The notes beneath the pieces were generated by a model. The model did no database searches. It worked only from the letters and a program-made list of their open reading frames with translations, and was not told the DNA's origin. A stretch of DNA of 64,000 bases from positions 456,820,310 through 456,884,309 of the forward strand of contig CM060912.1 in assembly GCA_030737875.1 (NCBI GenBank). Direction: 5' to 3'. How positions within the stretch are numbered: position 1 is the stretch's first letter; each line of letters begins with the position of its first letter. This DNA is from Allium sativum. Taxonomy: Eukaryota; Streptophyta; Magnoliopsida; Asparagales; Amaryllidaceae. Below are positions 35,799 to 47,828 of the stretch, piece by piece. Both the position numbers and the translations under genes were made by a program.

Positions 35799-38437
35799 TG
35801 TAACATCGCGTATTTTTGGTAGTCAGATATTTAATTTAATTTATTATTTTGAATATTGATTTGTAATTTTTAAATGGATCTATAATATACAATTCGTTAT
35901 TAAACGAAGTTTAAATGTTTAATTTATATATAATATAAATCGAGCTCATAAATGACGCGGTAGTTCGTAATTTACAACTTGAACTTCAATTGAATGTACA
36001 AAATCCATTTAAGTCAGAATTCTATGAAACAAGAATCGTTCGAATCATTTTGATTATATTTTTCTAATGGAAGAAAAAATGGAGATTTCATGTTATAGAT
36101 AATGAGTTATGTCCAACTCAAATACTCGAATAGTCGCTATGAAATTCGTTAATAAACGATAAACTTTATTTAATAAAATATATAGGATTTTTGTATATTT
36201 TGAATATCGTTTAACCTAGAACTATAAATATTGAGTTTAAAATATATATTGGTTTAATGAGTTAGAAGTGAAAGGATACGGGTTGATAAGTAGTTAAGAT
36301 AAGAGAATTAAGAAAAGGAAATGTTTCCAACTATGAAAAAGACACGAGGAATTATAATAATAAATTCCAAAGAAATGGAAATAAAATGGATGTGAGAACA
36401 TAAAATAATATTTCCAATGTAAGGAAATGAAAGGAAATTTGGTAAAACTATAACGATAGTTATAAAGTAGAAAAATAAATGGGAGGAGTTTGAATGGTTT
36501 ATTCAAAAGGGAATAAGTTTTGTTATTGTTTCCCAGATATAAAACTAAAGAGTTTTTGCAACAATGTTTTATGTCAAATTTGGTTAACCCAAAGTCGGGA
36601 GTGTGTGTGTGTCTCTATGTGTGTGTGTGTGAATTAATTCAAGTGTTTAAAAATGGTTTTGTGAATATTCTTATAATAAAACAAGAAGAAATCTTGTGTT
36701 TTAAATAGTAAAAGGTTAAGAAGTTTTAATTAGTTTTAATAAAAAAGGCCAAGTGATGCTGAGTACTGAAACAGTAAATTCATTTTGTTTTATGGTTGAA
36801 TGGTTGTTTATTTGATAGTTAAATAACTGACTATCAAATCTGACCTATACGAGTGTTGGTACGGAAAGACCGAGATTGAATTATATTCGAAAAGCATTCC
36901 GACCTGCAAATACGAAACTGAGAAGATATCAGATGTTGATCAATATGGAGCAATTGAAGACCATAGATCTTAATAAAACAGAAGACTATGTAAATCTTTG
37001 GTTAACTCCTATGGTTTTCAAAGTCTACTATATATTAAATAAATTTATAATTTCTAACCAGAGATATATCGTGGTTCTATTGTGGTTGAAATCTACGGAT
37101 TTGCAAGGACTACTCGCTACTGATCTTTACAGTGATTCCTAGGATGTGGTAGGAGAGTACCATCGGTACTTCCTGTTCCTGGATGACTGCTATGGACGAA
37201 TGTCTGTCAAAGCATTTCTTAAGAATCACGTACTTTGATTTTTACAAGCGTATCTCTGTAGGTGGTAGAGAAGACACCTTCTCATAGGATAAACACCCAG
37301 GTATTTTCGTGAACGTCAATTAGTGATTTGGCGGATCTAACGATGTGGCATTTAAAGTGAATGGTGACAAGATGTTCAAAAGGGTAATTATAACCTCAAG
37401 CCTCATCAATCGGGAAATGACAAAAATCGGGCCAGCAACATGGCTATGTTGGTCGCTCCCATTAGGGTGTATATCTAGAAAAAATCCATTTCATTCTTTA
37501 ATCTATTTTCGATGCTGTCCCTTTTCGGGAAATGGTTGCTGATCCCAACCGTTGGTGATATACATTCGATACAATCAAGCGAAATGAGTGGTCGGTCATG
37601 TGTGGACCGGGTTGCAAGACGTTCTTGTTGAACCCAGTGTATTCCCTTCTAGAGATACACTGTTGGAAGTTGGTTCCATACCTTGTCATAGTTGGAAATC
37701 CAATCTCCAATAAGCGCCCGTAGTTTTGATTTATACTATATGTATGGAGCGTGAGATGCAAGCGCTCCGCTTGATTGATATTTGTTTATATTTAGACATT
37801 ATCATAATATCAGAAGATATATATATGATTTCAAAATGTTTTGGATTATCGTAAGGTAAAAACCGTCTATATCTGTGTGTGGATTAGGTCTTACGATTAT
37901 CCTTTTCTTTCGAAAAGAAATATTTTGACTTTAAAATCAAGTTGGATGATGCTTATAAACTTAGCGAGTTTTCTCACTATGGTTCACCTGATTGATCCGG
38001 CATTTGTAATGCTTGGGTTAGCCCGGGTTGTACAGGTTTAGGTTTGGATGATACGGCTTTCAAGAAGACATGCTGGAGGAGTTCAGACGTGTGATATATA
38101 TTTACTCCACTGTGTTTTGTATATGAGGAAATATTGATATACCCGTCCAAATATGTGGACAATAAGTTATACTCTGATGATTGTAAGTTTTTATTTCAAA
38201 GCACTCAATAAAGATTTATTTCTATATTATTTTTTTGTTTCGCTGCGATGTGAGACTCCGATGTGGTGTTGTTGTTCTTCTTCTTTTTCTTCTATTCTAT
38301 TATTTCTTTCTTTCTTATCTCACCCTCTAATTTCTTTCATTAACTATCTAGTGTTTTCGATACTTGAGTTCTAGCAAGTAATACGGGTTTATGTATTATT
38401 GTTGGAATTCGGGTGTCGAATTCCTTGGGTCGTCACA
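35799..38437 (+). mobile_element. S3: 2.64-kb solo-LTR-like insertion
   Basis: TGTAACATCGC start, GGGTCGTCACA end, perfect TSD. No primer-binding site, purine tract or pol. GTTTCGCTGCGAT near 38243 gives plus orientation. It is a close relative of S4, which lies inverted at 53428 onward, and it shows the state of the S4 sequence before G2 inserted. Contains GT-rich runs at 36601-36631. Confidence 0.8.
37268..37283 (+). other. S3 hairpin
   Basis: GAGAAG 37268-37273 and CTTCTC 37278-37283 are perfect arms, preceded by GGTGGTA and followed by AAACACCC, the same setting as the S1, S2 and S4 hairpins. Confidence 0.6.
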
Positions 38438-38698
38438 TGCTCTTACCAACTGGACTACATAGTCTTTTGTTAACAAGACCAAAAATAATTGGTATCCTTG
38501 TTCTTTTTCCTTTTACCTTCTTTTCATGTTTGTTACACTATTCATTTAAAGGTATATCTTTCATTGTAAATCAGTTTTCTGCAATCCATACGTCTAAATT
38601 GACCAGAAAATCGCCACGGACACAATGATGCTAATCTTGCGACCAAATTCTGGAAGCTCTACAAAAAAAGATCTTAACTAAAAATACAGGGTGTTACA

Positions 38699-40924
38699 TT
38701 CTCCCACCCTTCGGAAATTTCGTCCCTGAAATTTGAAAAGGGTAGAATTAAATAATCCCTCACATAATACACGTACATCATATGTGCATCCAATTTTTGC
38801 AAACATCTGTGCACTCGTGCAAAGTGTAATACGACATTGTAATACATGTATGCCTAAGCGGTACCTCCTATATGTATTCAATTTTTTCAAAAATCCTTTA
38901 AAAATATGATGCACACATCCTAAATATATGGCAATTCTACATGAATGCAACATTTTGAAAATCAAAATGCATTTTCATCTAAATTTTCCCACACTCTTAC
39001 TCAGCAAGAGCATAGTTCATCCAATTTTTGCATCCAAAACCCTACCAAGAAACTTAATTTTTCGAAATTCATAAAAATCTAATTTTCTAAATTCGATTTC
39101 TTATGTTATGAAAAGGTGGAAAACTTCATATCTTCCATTTTTCTTTTATATACCTTTTTCTAACTGTACTTGGATTTCACTAAACAATTATATGAGGATT
39201 CCCTATTTTCCTATCCAAGCACAACGCACATAAGAAAACTTTCTTTGTTACAGATTTTCTTTTCCAACTCACCTTTGAAAAATTTATTCACCTTTTCTCA
39301 GAATTTTCCATCTTTCTTTAACTGTCATGTTTGTTGCTTTACTGAATTTGTTGTTTACTTTTTTAGTTGCATCATTACTCTTTTCTTAGTTTATTTAACT
39401 TAATCCTCTGATCTAAGTTTAGTTTCAAATAAACCTTCTAATCCTTCAACTAAAGCAATAAAACAGACACTCTACACAGCTACTACCGAGGGCCAAGAAT
39501 CTCAAGACTATGTCCCCCTCTGACAGAAAAGTTCAAACCATGCGATCAATGACAGGTTTAGGTGTTACCCTAACTACCCAACAAGAGCAAAATAACAGAG
39601 CGATCCAACTGAAATGTAATAATGGGTTTATCCCTAACAGGAAAATTACCAACAGGATCTAAACACTTATTTGCCCTTTACTATCTAGTAGTCACGACTG
39701 GTCCTAGCTGTGTACCAACAGTCATTTTAAAGCAATACCCATGGCTTCTCAATGCTTACACATTCTAAGGGAACTTACCATTATTCCAAGATAATTCTCG
39801 TTATCTAGTTCATAGCCTCAAAACCTTCCCGTCTTCCCTAGGCACTAATCCTTACATACTCCATGATTTTCAAAAATGTGGTTTGACTTCCTCATTTAAC
39901 TTTCCTTCTAAAAATTCGAAGTGTTAAAACTTCATTTTCTTCATCAAAACTTACTTTTGCCAAACCATAAAGACATGTCATCTCAAAAAAATGTAAAACA
40001 TTTTTTTTTTCAAATCACAAAAACTGTAGTAGATAAGGACAACTATTACTCAATCAGGTTTACAATTATTCTTACTTACAACTAGGTTCAAGAATCTACT
40101 CTATTCATAATTTCTACCACTTATTTTGTCCGTCCAACAAAATTTTATGTTAAAATAATTTATCAAAAATGATTGTTAAAAGTATAGAGATTTCAAAACT
40201 TACTTTATTGAAAATTCTAGCTTTCAACAAAATGCAACACATTTTTTATACCATATAACTTGATAACTAGCGAGCTATACGTGCTCTATAATATGCACTT
40301 TTTACTGAGAGAATTTTATTATAGACAAAAATTTCACAATAAATCACTGTTTCTAAAAAATACCCCATTTTACATTAAAACTCAATATGTACTTTTCAAA
40401 TATGTTCTTTGCATATTTCTCTTTCGAACATCAAAAACACTTTTAAGACCAAAACTTGAAAAATCATAAACTATCTTCCAAAAGCTTTAGCAATTTCAAG
40501 TTCTTAAAAGTTAACAATGGGGTTATACTCCAAGTGGGTTTCCAACTTAACTAGGCTTTCCTAGACACTTCTACGAGGTCAATTCTCTCAATTATATATA
40601 TTCCTAATCCATTTTTCTCTTTTTAACCTTTTCCAATTTATAAGGTTTTACTGCCAAACTCACTAACCTGAAATGCTATCATATATGATTCACCTTTCCT
40701 CCATACAAAGTATATTGCACGCTTCCGACACAAATTACCTAAGGGCCTCTGATTTCCATATTCATTCCTTCAGTGTACAAAACAGATATCCCAATTTTTA
40801 CCATATTACGCTTTATGGATCTAGGTATATATATATATATATATACTATATTTATATTTTAAAAATACAAATACGTTCACTCAGTATCTATACATGAATC
40901 CTAAAGCTAGGCTATGATACTAGA
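38699..40924 (-). mobile_element. Family A internal I4 (2226 bp)
   Basis: Starts with purine tract (TTCTCCCACCCTTCGG on plus) and ends with a decayed primer-binding site GCTATGATACTA at 40911-40922, two mismatches from the intact one. Non-coding. Confidence 0.85.
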
Positions 40925-43032
40925 TGTAACAACCTGAATTCCGACAGACCGAGTTATTTTCAAAATTCTAATCTATCAAAACCTGTGTTGGTTTGTCTAG
41001 TATCCTGCAGGAAAGACAGAGATAATAAACATATCAGAGCTCAAAAACATCTCACAACGGAATGGATAAAATACAATATAATCAAAATATAGCCTTACCC
41101 AGATAACAATACTGCATAACCAGTATCTAAAGCTGTCATATCTCTGCCTCAAATCTAACCTGCGAGTATGTTATGAGGGGGGGGGGGTCAGAACGCAAGT
41201 TCTGGTGACTGGATTTAACTACACATTTTGGATAACCCTACATATACCGTTCAATTACGTTTTCTTATTTATTAGGTTATTTTGGGTTAATAGCACTCAA
41301 GGATTTACACACATGTCGTACCCATCTACCTCCCAGTAGTTAACCTAATATAGTATATGTAGTTACCCCCAATATCAAGGTACCTACCATGGTACCCTTC
41401 TCGCACGGTTTGCGCCGCCATGCTACGGAAGCGTATACAACTCTTCATCCTACACCAGAGCGACGTACGAATTTCCATATCTAAACTTCTCGACCAAGCT
41501 CGGTCTTGACACGAAGTAATGCCCTATCGTCTATGATACACCACCCAGAGCAGTCATGCATGTATCTAGACCCTCACATGTACGTTATATCTACTGTAAC
41601 CCGAGTCACGTAATAGGGCAGCTTCCAATGCATGGAACTCGGTCAGGAGATTTTCCATATATGTATAGGCCTGCCTTTAAGGACCTCAAAATACAAATAT
41701 TCTGTATGGTCTGCTTTTCACGATAGCTATGGCCCCACCTCGGCCCCTCCCTCAACTAGTAAAGACTACAAGAGCTAAGTGGCGTGCCCCTAATAAACAA
41801 TCTAAACTTCTAGTTGGCGTGTCACTTAACCACTATGTGTCGATAGTGAAAGGTTTATGGCGTCTTGGTTTTAGCTCTAGTCTTTTCGAATCCCACTGAC
41901 AGTCGATGATGGTTACCCGATGATCTACTATCCTGTGTTGGTCCTGACCCAGACTCCAGCCGAGGCGATCGCCGAATAATCCTAATGGCATACCGCCACA
42001 GCCTTCTGACTGCCATAATACTTTTGCGGTCAAGGCATACTCCCCGGGTAGTAACGCGCAGACCCAACCCCTACGAGCACAACCTAAGTGCTATCACCGT
42101 AGAGAGGACTGCCATAAGTACAGTCCATGTCCCTTGGAAGCCGTGTGCTTCCTTCCAGTCCTACCAAGAAATCAAGTCGTAAGTCGACCTGAGTAATCAA
42201 GTGGGCGTGCTCTTCCCGAGTCTCTAGACACCCCGATGATCTACCCCGTTGGGTTCTTCACCTTCAGACATGCGGACTGACCCAAGCGCATCATGCTAAC
42301 ATGTTATTAGACCCTTTGTCTAAATGTTTAATTACGGGCTTGCTCTACCTCATTTGATTTCCAATTAAATTGGTTATTTCCAATTATATTAATTTTTAAT
42401 TCAAGTTACCATATTCACTCCGAGCCCCTTATATCTCTAACGAATGGACCCCTCTTGCTTATCAATTTTGGTTATATAGATTAAACCATTTTTATTCTTT
42501 AATAAGACCATAACATGTTATCCTCTAGATTTTAATTTAAGGTCTATAATCTACAATCTCTTTGTATCATCACCACGTAATTCATTGTTTGATTTCATAT
42601 TTACAGTAACATGTTCTACTTAATATATAATCAAGTATATTATATCTCAATCCACTTACATGATTAAATATAACCTACTTTATTTTATAAGTTTACTTCA
42701 TTCTTTCTTATTTAATCATAATTTCATCTTACGTTGTCACTTCAACTTGTTGTTGTTTACTTGTTAACTTAGTTCTCTTAACTAAGGTTTATTAATAACT
42801 TTTATTTCCATCTATTATAACTTATGCTATAATTTCCACTTGTCCCTAGAACAAGCTTACCTATTATATAACATTCTCATTAATGTAATTAATTATAATA
42901 AGTTATTATCATTTCCCGTTCATTCCAATTCTTTTACTGTTGTAACCTTCATTCGTTTCAATTAATTACAATTGATGCCATTTATTTCTATCCTTTTATA
43001 TATACATATATATTCATATATATGTTTATGCA

Positions 43033-43132
43033 CTAGACCTCTCACATTAAGACGACCATTTGTGGAAGCTGGATTTATCGGGTGGTTCCGGGAAAATTTC
43101 TACCATAAGTTGGACTTAACCTTGTGTCTTAG
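43033..43132 (-). other. Paired stem-loop, copy 1 (L4)
   Basis: CTAGAC with GTCTTAG and TTAAG with CTTAA, then ACGACCATTTGTGG against CCATAAGTTGG with some mismatches. A weaker, decayed copy. Confidence 0.6.
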
Positions 43133-43155
43133 AACCGTTACATGTATATTATGCA

Positions 43156-43252
43156 CTAGACCCCTCACATTAAATTAACAACTTGTGGATGCTGGATTTG
43201 CTGGGTGGTGTCGGGAAGACTTCTACCACAAGTTGAATTTGACCATGTTCTG
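43156..43252 (-). other. Paired stem-loop, copy 2 (L4)
   Basis: AAATT with AATTT, CAACTTGTGG with CCACAAGTTG. Loop GCTGGATTTGC conserved. Confidence 0.65.
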
Positions 43253-44512
43253 GGTGCGGTTTACAATTTTCTATTTACTGTAACTATAGGCATATCCATT
43301 CTTCCAAATTTTACTACAATATATTTTTACATGTCATAATTAATATCATATTTAGTCCACTTTAACTGATTATCATGTTGCATGTTCTTCGTAACATGTA
43401 ATTAACTCCATTTTAAATGAATCACATGTAATTATTCCAATCTAACAAATTGACATGTAATTATCCCAGTTCTTACAGTTAGGGGTTCAAGTACATAATA
43501 TGCCATAGATTAACAAGTAATTATTCCAATTTCACTGTAACTTGATTTACAGTATCCAACTAACAAGTTATTAGACCATGTATGTATACAGCAGTAACCG
43601 CTTCTACATATTTTAACAGGTTTACACATTTCAGTAGATTAATCATTTCAGTAGATTTACTATACATTTTAACGGGGAATGCTAAAAAATAAACATACCA
43701 TTATCAAAAAGGCATAACTTAAATCAACTCACCTAATTACTTTCCAATTCATGAATCAGCTCCAGACATATCATTCCATGGCTCCCCTAACTGAATTTAG
43801 AACCAAAATAACCATGGATCCACAATTCTCAGCTAAAAGAAAAAGGGAAGAAAGAGAAGAAATTTAAAGTGACCAGATCCAAGAATTTACCTTACTTCGA
43901 ACAGAAATCCAAACACCCATTTGTAGATATACATTATTTTCCTCCAGATCTTGATTCAGAATTTCTTTAATCTAATTATTTTATTTTTCTAAAGAGATTT
44001 GTGGAGGAAGAAGAATGGCAGAGCTTAGGCAGCCTATCATAAAATGTGAGATTTAGGCTAGGCCCTACAATCCAATTTATAGGTGTTCAGGATCTTATCA
44101 TACACGCAGCGTTGAGTCAGCAACGAATATGGCCACAAAACATTTCGGATTTGTCAAAGAATCTTCCCAGATCTGGGGTGTATCGACCCTTGGGCCGACC
44201 CCCCTATGGGTGTGTCGACCTCAGGGTCGACCCTCCTATGGGTGGGTCGACCCTTCTATGGGTCCCAAGAGTATTTTTAGGCATGATATTTACTATTTTT
44301 ATTTTTGAATATTTGAATTTCTGGAATTTATTTGAATATTATATCTACGTATAATCTCTTTATATGTATACAAAACTTCAAATGCCCATTTTACACGTAT
44401 ATATATGTATACGCACAACTTTTATTTCGATTTCAAAATTCAAACGGTGTTATGCTGTTATTTAATTCTTATAAGTTTTCTTTGATTGCAGCTTTATTTT
44501 GAATTTCTCATT

Positions 44513-44556
<44 letters not shown>

Positions 44557-44701
44557 CACATATATATGTATATATTTACATATGCATGTATACATATATT
44601 TTTGCACTTCCTTATATGTACAATTTTCCTTGTATGTGTGTTCATACATATTTATCCCATAAGAACATGTATTTTAGCCGTTTCTCTAAAATAAAAATAT
44701 A

Positions 44702-44770
44702 GCGCCCGCGGTGATTGAACTTACACCTCTCTCTTGAAAGCCACATGCTCTTACCAACTGGACTACATAG
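44702..44770 (-). other. tRNA-like segment in L4
   Basis: Minus strand TGTAGTCCAGTTGGTAAGAG, CTTTCAAG and GTTCAATC, ending in CGGGCGC. The most complete of the three copies, with mutated B box (GTTCAATC). Confidence 0.55.
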
Positions 44771-45002
44771 TCTTTTGTTAACTAGACTAAAAACAATGGT
44801 GGTCATTGTTCTATTTCCTTTTACCTTCTTTTCATGTTTGTTACAATATTTCATTTAAAGGTATCTCTTTCATCTTATATTAGTTTTCTGTAATCCATAA
44901 GTCTAAATTGACCAGAAAATCGCCATAGACGAAATGTTGCTAATCCCGTGACCAAATTCTGGAAGCTCTACAAATTTTTTCAATCTTAATTAAAAATGTC
45001 GA

Positions 45003-46228
45003 GCTTAAACTGGCTATAGAGTAATGGGAAATTGTATGTTGTCAGTAAACCAATGCTTGCAAGAAAAGAACAATGCCCAAGCATTAAAAATTTCTACATT
45101 GGAGGTCCAAGTTGCAAGGCTTGAAAAGGAGAGAGATGACGCTCTTCTAGCCAAAACTGCAGTTGAATAGGCACGTGCTAAGTAAATGACAGTTTATGCT
45201 TTTTGCAATAGGCATTCCCAATTGCTCTAGCCGGGGTTTGGGAGAATATTCTTAGGTAGTTCGAGGGAATGAGTTATACTGAAGAGGAGCTTTTAGATAC
45301 TCTTTTAAATAATTAGTCCCGCGAAGCCCTTGCTAAAGGTCAGGAAGAACTTAAAAGAGAGTGTGCCTTATTATCTTGAGTTGGGCCTTCTAGGGATCCT
45401 GCCCCAGAGACGACCACTACTACCACTATCGACACCTCTTCTATTGATGTTGCTCCCAATCCCAAGGATGATATTGCGGCTTTCACTGATCCTACTATTG
45501 ATCAGTCTACCAATCCAGGGGAAAAGAAGGACATTACTAAGGTGTATTTGGATGATGATGGCATACATGACGATCTGAACAAGTATGAGATGAAAGCTAG
45601 AAGTCCTCCTCCTAACCCCGGTAAAACTGGGATTTATTTACTTGTTCTGGATGTTGGCCCTTTATTCACTCCGTAAGGGTCAATGATTTCCTTTCTTATT
45701 TTTCAAATGCAATAGACCCGATTACTCCAAAGCCATCTCCCATTACATATAAAGGAACTGGAACTACAGCTATCTTTACCGCTCTACCTTGATGACAGCA
45801 ACCACCGCTATAGTTGTTACCCCTCCACCGGACGATCCTGCTTTGGCTCATGTCTCCTCTCCCCTCACTCTTTCCCAGCTTAGGTCATAAGTAGAAAAAA
45901 TTGAGGTAATTGCTTGCTTGGATGACCTAGACTATTCTCTTGGAACGGGGTTTGAAGATATTGAAGAAAGAGATGAGAGCCCGGGGAAGAGTGCTAAAGG
46001 CCGTAAAAGTAAAGATGCCAAGTCTTCTTCCAAGAAGCACAAAGGAAAGTATTCAGTTAGCAAGAAGTCATCTGCCTCTCCTTCCCATGCCATCTAGAAA
46101 GATGAAGATAAAGATATAGACAAAGATGCAAACCCGCCGTCCGCTTCTCCGTCTTCAACTAGACATGGAAAACTTTCACTTAGGTCAAGCGATTCTTCCA
46201 AAGGTGGAAACGGAAAGAAGAGGAACTG
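45003..46228 (+). pseudogene. T1 antisense extra ORF (coiled-coil, charged tail), broken
   Basis: Plus-strand frames joined across stop codons read LEVQVARLEKERDDALLAKT (coiled-coil), MSYTEEELLDTLL, EALAKGQEELKRECALL, then a Thr/Asp-rich part with TTTTTIDTSSIDVAPNPKDD and GEKKDITKVYLDDDGIHDDL, and a Lys/Ser-rich end with SSKKHKGKYSVSKKSSASPS. Several stops and frame changes interrupt it. It runs opposite to pol and lies between pol and the lost 3' LTR, as do the antisense extra ORFs of Tat elements. Function is unknown; the coiled-coil and basic tail suggest a nucleic-acid or protein-binding role. The N-terminus may be cut off by the L4 junction. Confidence 0.65.
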
Positions 46229-46755
46229 AGGATTCTCTGGCTTCTATTTACATCATGCTTTATGTAGCTTTTCTGTCTGTTATTTTCATTCAACATGTTT
46301 ATCCAAGTGTTGTCTCTTGCTTAAGAATATGTCAAGACTTGCTTTTCTTTTGGTGTAATGAAGTTGTTTGTGCTTTATTGTACTCTAGCATTTACTTTAG
46401 CTTTGTCATACTTTTGCGCATTCACTTCTTTATGGGATGCAATTCCTTTATATACTGCGAAGTCGTGATGAGATGTGGTAGTTTTCAAAGCATCGTTCTA
46501 TTCCAATGTGGTTATGTTTCCCCTATACCATTGGTCATCACGTATCACTAAAGTTTGATACAACCAACCATGCTGAGTTCCTTTGACTTGAACTAAGACA
46601 CTTGAAGCTTGTAGTGAAGTAACGAAGTCCTTTCACTTTTGCCAACATACTTAAAGCTTCTAGACTTGCCGATTCATTTGAGAAACCCAACTTTGTTGGT
46701 CGATCTCAAGCTTCTTTTTAGGGGAAGTCTTCAATTCGTGTGCTTTCTCTTGGGG
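46229..46755 (+). other. Spacer after the antisense ORF
   Basis: T-rich, non-coding sequence resembling a 3' untranslated region of the antisense ORF. A 141-codon frame here (46126-46551) overlaps that ORF out of phase, and I do not regard it as a gene. Confidence 0.5.
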
Positions 46756-47335
46756 GTCTTTCACCTTCGATATGGGAAGGTCTTTGGTAACCCAACATTG
46801 ATCCACTCCCGCTGACTAGTTCTGACATTGGAGACTTCATTGGGTGCCTCACTTAATGGGAGGACGTTTATAACCCAATGTTCATCTTCTCCCGCTGACT
46901 GAATCGAGCATCAGAGACTCCATTGAGTGCCCCCAAAGAGGTCTTTTGCCTTCATTATGCGAAGGACTTTGGTTACCCAATGTTGGTTTACTCCCACTGA
47001 TTAGTTCTTACATAGGAGAATTCATTGGGTATCTCACTTAATGGTAGGGCATTTATAACCCAATATTCGTCTTCTCCAGCCTACTGAATCGAGAAACGAA
47101 GAATCCATTAAGTATCCCCGAAGAGTTCTTTCGCCTTCACTACGTGAAGGAATTTGGCAACCCAACGTTAGTCTACTCTCGCTAATTAATTCTGACATAG
47201 GAGACTTCATTGGGCACCTTACTTAATGGGAGGACGTTTATAACCCAACGTTCGTCGTTTCCCGCCGATTGAATCAAGCATGTGAGACTCCGTTGAGTGC
47301 CCCCAAAAAGGTCTTTTACCTTCACAACACAGAGG
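46756..47335 (-). repeat. 185-bp tandem repeat in T1 downstream region
   Basis: GTCTT landmarks at 46756, 46941, 47126 and 47311 give a period of exactly 185 bp. There are three full units and a partial fourth. Each contains GG.TTTGG..ACCCAA, CTTCATTGGGT.CCTCACTTA and ACGTTTATAACCCAA. Confidence 0.9.
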
Positions 47336-47828
47336 AGTTTTGTTGTTTCATCATTCACAGGGAAGATTTCAATCTTTTGGTTGGATGCTTAACTTGGCAA
47401 GCGATCGTAGTTATAGGACCGAAGCCTTTTACCTACACTGTGGGGAGGTGCCTCCTTAATGGAACTTGTAGTTTTTGGTTAACCATGCTTGCTCGTTGCA
47501 TTTTTCGTCATTTGACTCTTTGCGACCCCTCCCTTTCGCTTTTTTAAGGCAGTGCTTTTCATCTCTGCACTTGCGCACATCGACGCTTATAACACTCTAC
47601 ACTTGAATAAGTGTTGTTGGGGTCGCCATGTCTTGTCAGACTTTGAAGAAGCAAGTGATCGTCAGGTAGCCTACAATATAAAATCATCTTTAAGCAAGTT
47701 TTGAATTAATGAAAATTTTGCAAATAAGAGATTGACTTAGGTAGGCATTTTTTCATTTATAGAGCTAGTGTTCAGTTACAATGGTTGTAAAATATTTAGA
47801 CTTTTAACAAGAAAATATGAACATAGCA
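47336..47828 (-). other. T1 spacer between repeats and pol end
   Basis: No gene seen. An open frame on the plus strand (47269-47547) overlaps the repeat and has no recognisable motif. Confidence 0.5.

Larger units (their letters stand above)
28240..38698 (-). repeat. Family A LTR L3, split by S2 and S3
   Basis: Begins TGTAATAACCCG and ends GGGTGTTACA at 38698. Removing S2, S3 and their TSD copies leaves about 4016 bp. Contains the paired stem-loops, TATA box (31323-31330), GTCGAC cluster (split by S2) and tRNA-like segment (split by S3). Confidence 0.85.
1..44997 (-). mobile_element. Family A: tandem LARD-like LTR retrotransposon array
   Basis: Four related internal segments (I1-I4) alternate with four related LTRs (L1-L4), all in minus orientation, giving I-L-I-L-I-L-I-L instead of the normal LTR-internal-LTR. 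Without later insertions, L2, L3 and L4 measure about 3970, 4016 and 4073 bp, and I3 and I4 measure 2242 and 2226 bp. Each internal ends at a tRNA-iMet primer-binding site next to the LTR. I3 and I4 begin at a purine tract (pyrimidine-rich on this strand). No gag or pol reading frame is present. Long LTRs around a non-coding internal fit a LARD (large retrotransposon derivative). The concatenated form suggests unequal recombination between LTRs; the outer ends and the array's own TSD lie outside the window. Confidence 0.85.
40925..44997 (-). repeat. Family A LTR L4, end truncated
   Basis: Begins TGTAACAACCTG. It follows L2 and L3 to AATTAAAAAT near 44997, then changes to T1 sequence about 13 bp before the expected GGGTGTTACA end. 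Contains stem-loops, a degraded TATA box (AATTTATA on plus, 44074-44081), GTCGAC sites (44214, 44226, 44246) and a tRNA-like segment. Hosts a (TA)n run at 44517-44551. Confidence 0.85.

Noticed and set aside
37841..38041. Short ORFs in S3
   Set aside because: The inverted relative S4 does not keep these frames, so they are not coding.
46126..46551. 141-codon plus-strand ORF with hydrophobic stretches
   Set aside because: It overlaps the antisense extra ORF out of phase and continues into T-rich non-coding sequence; no motif recognised.
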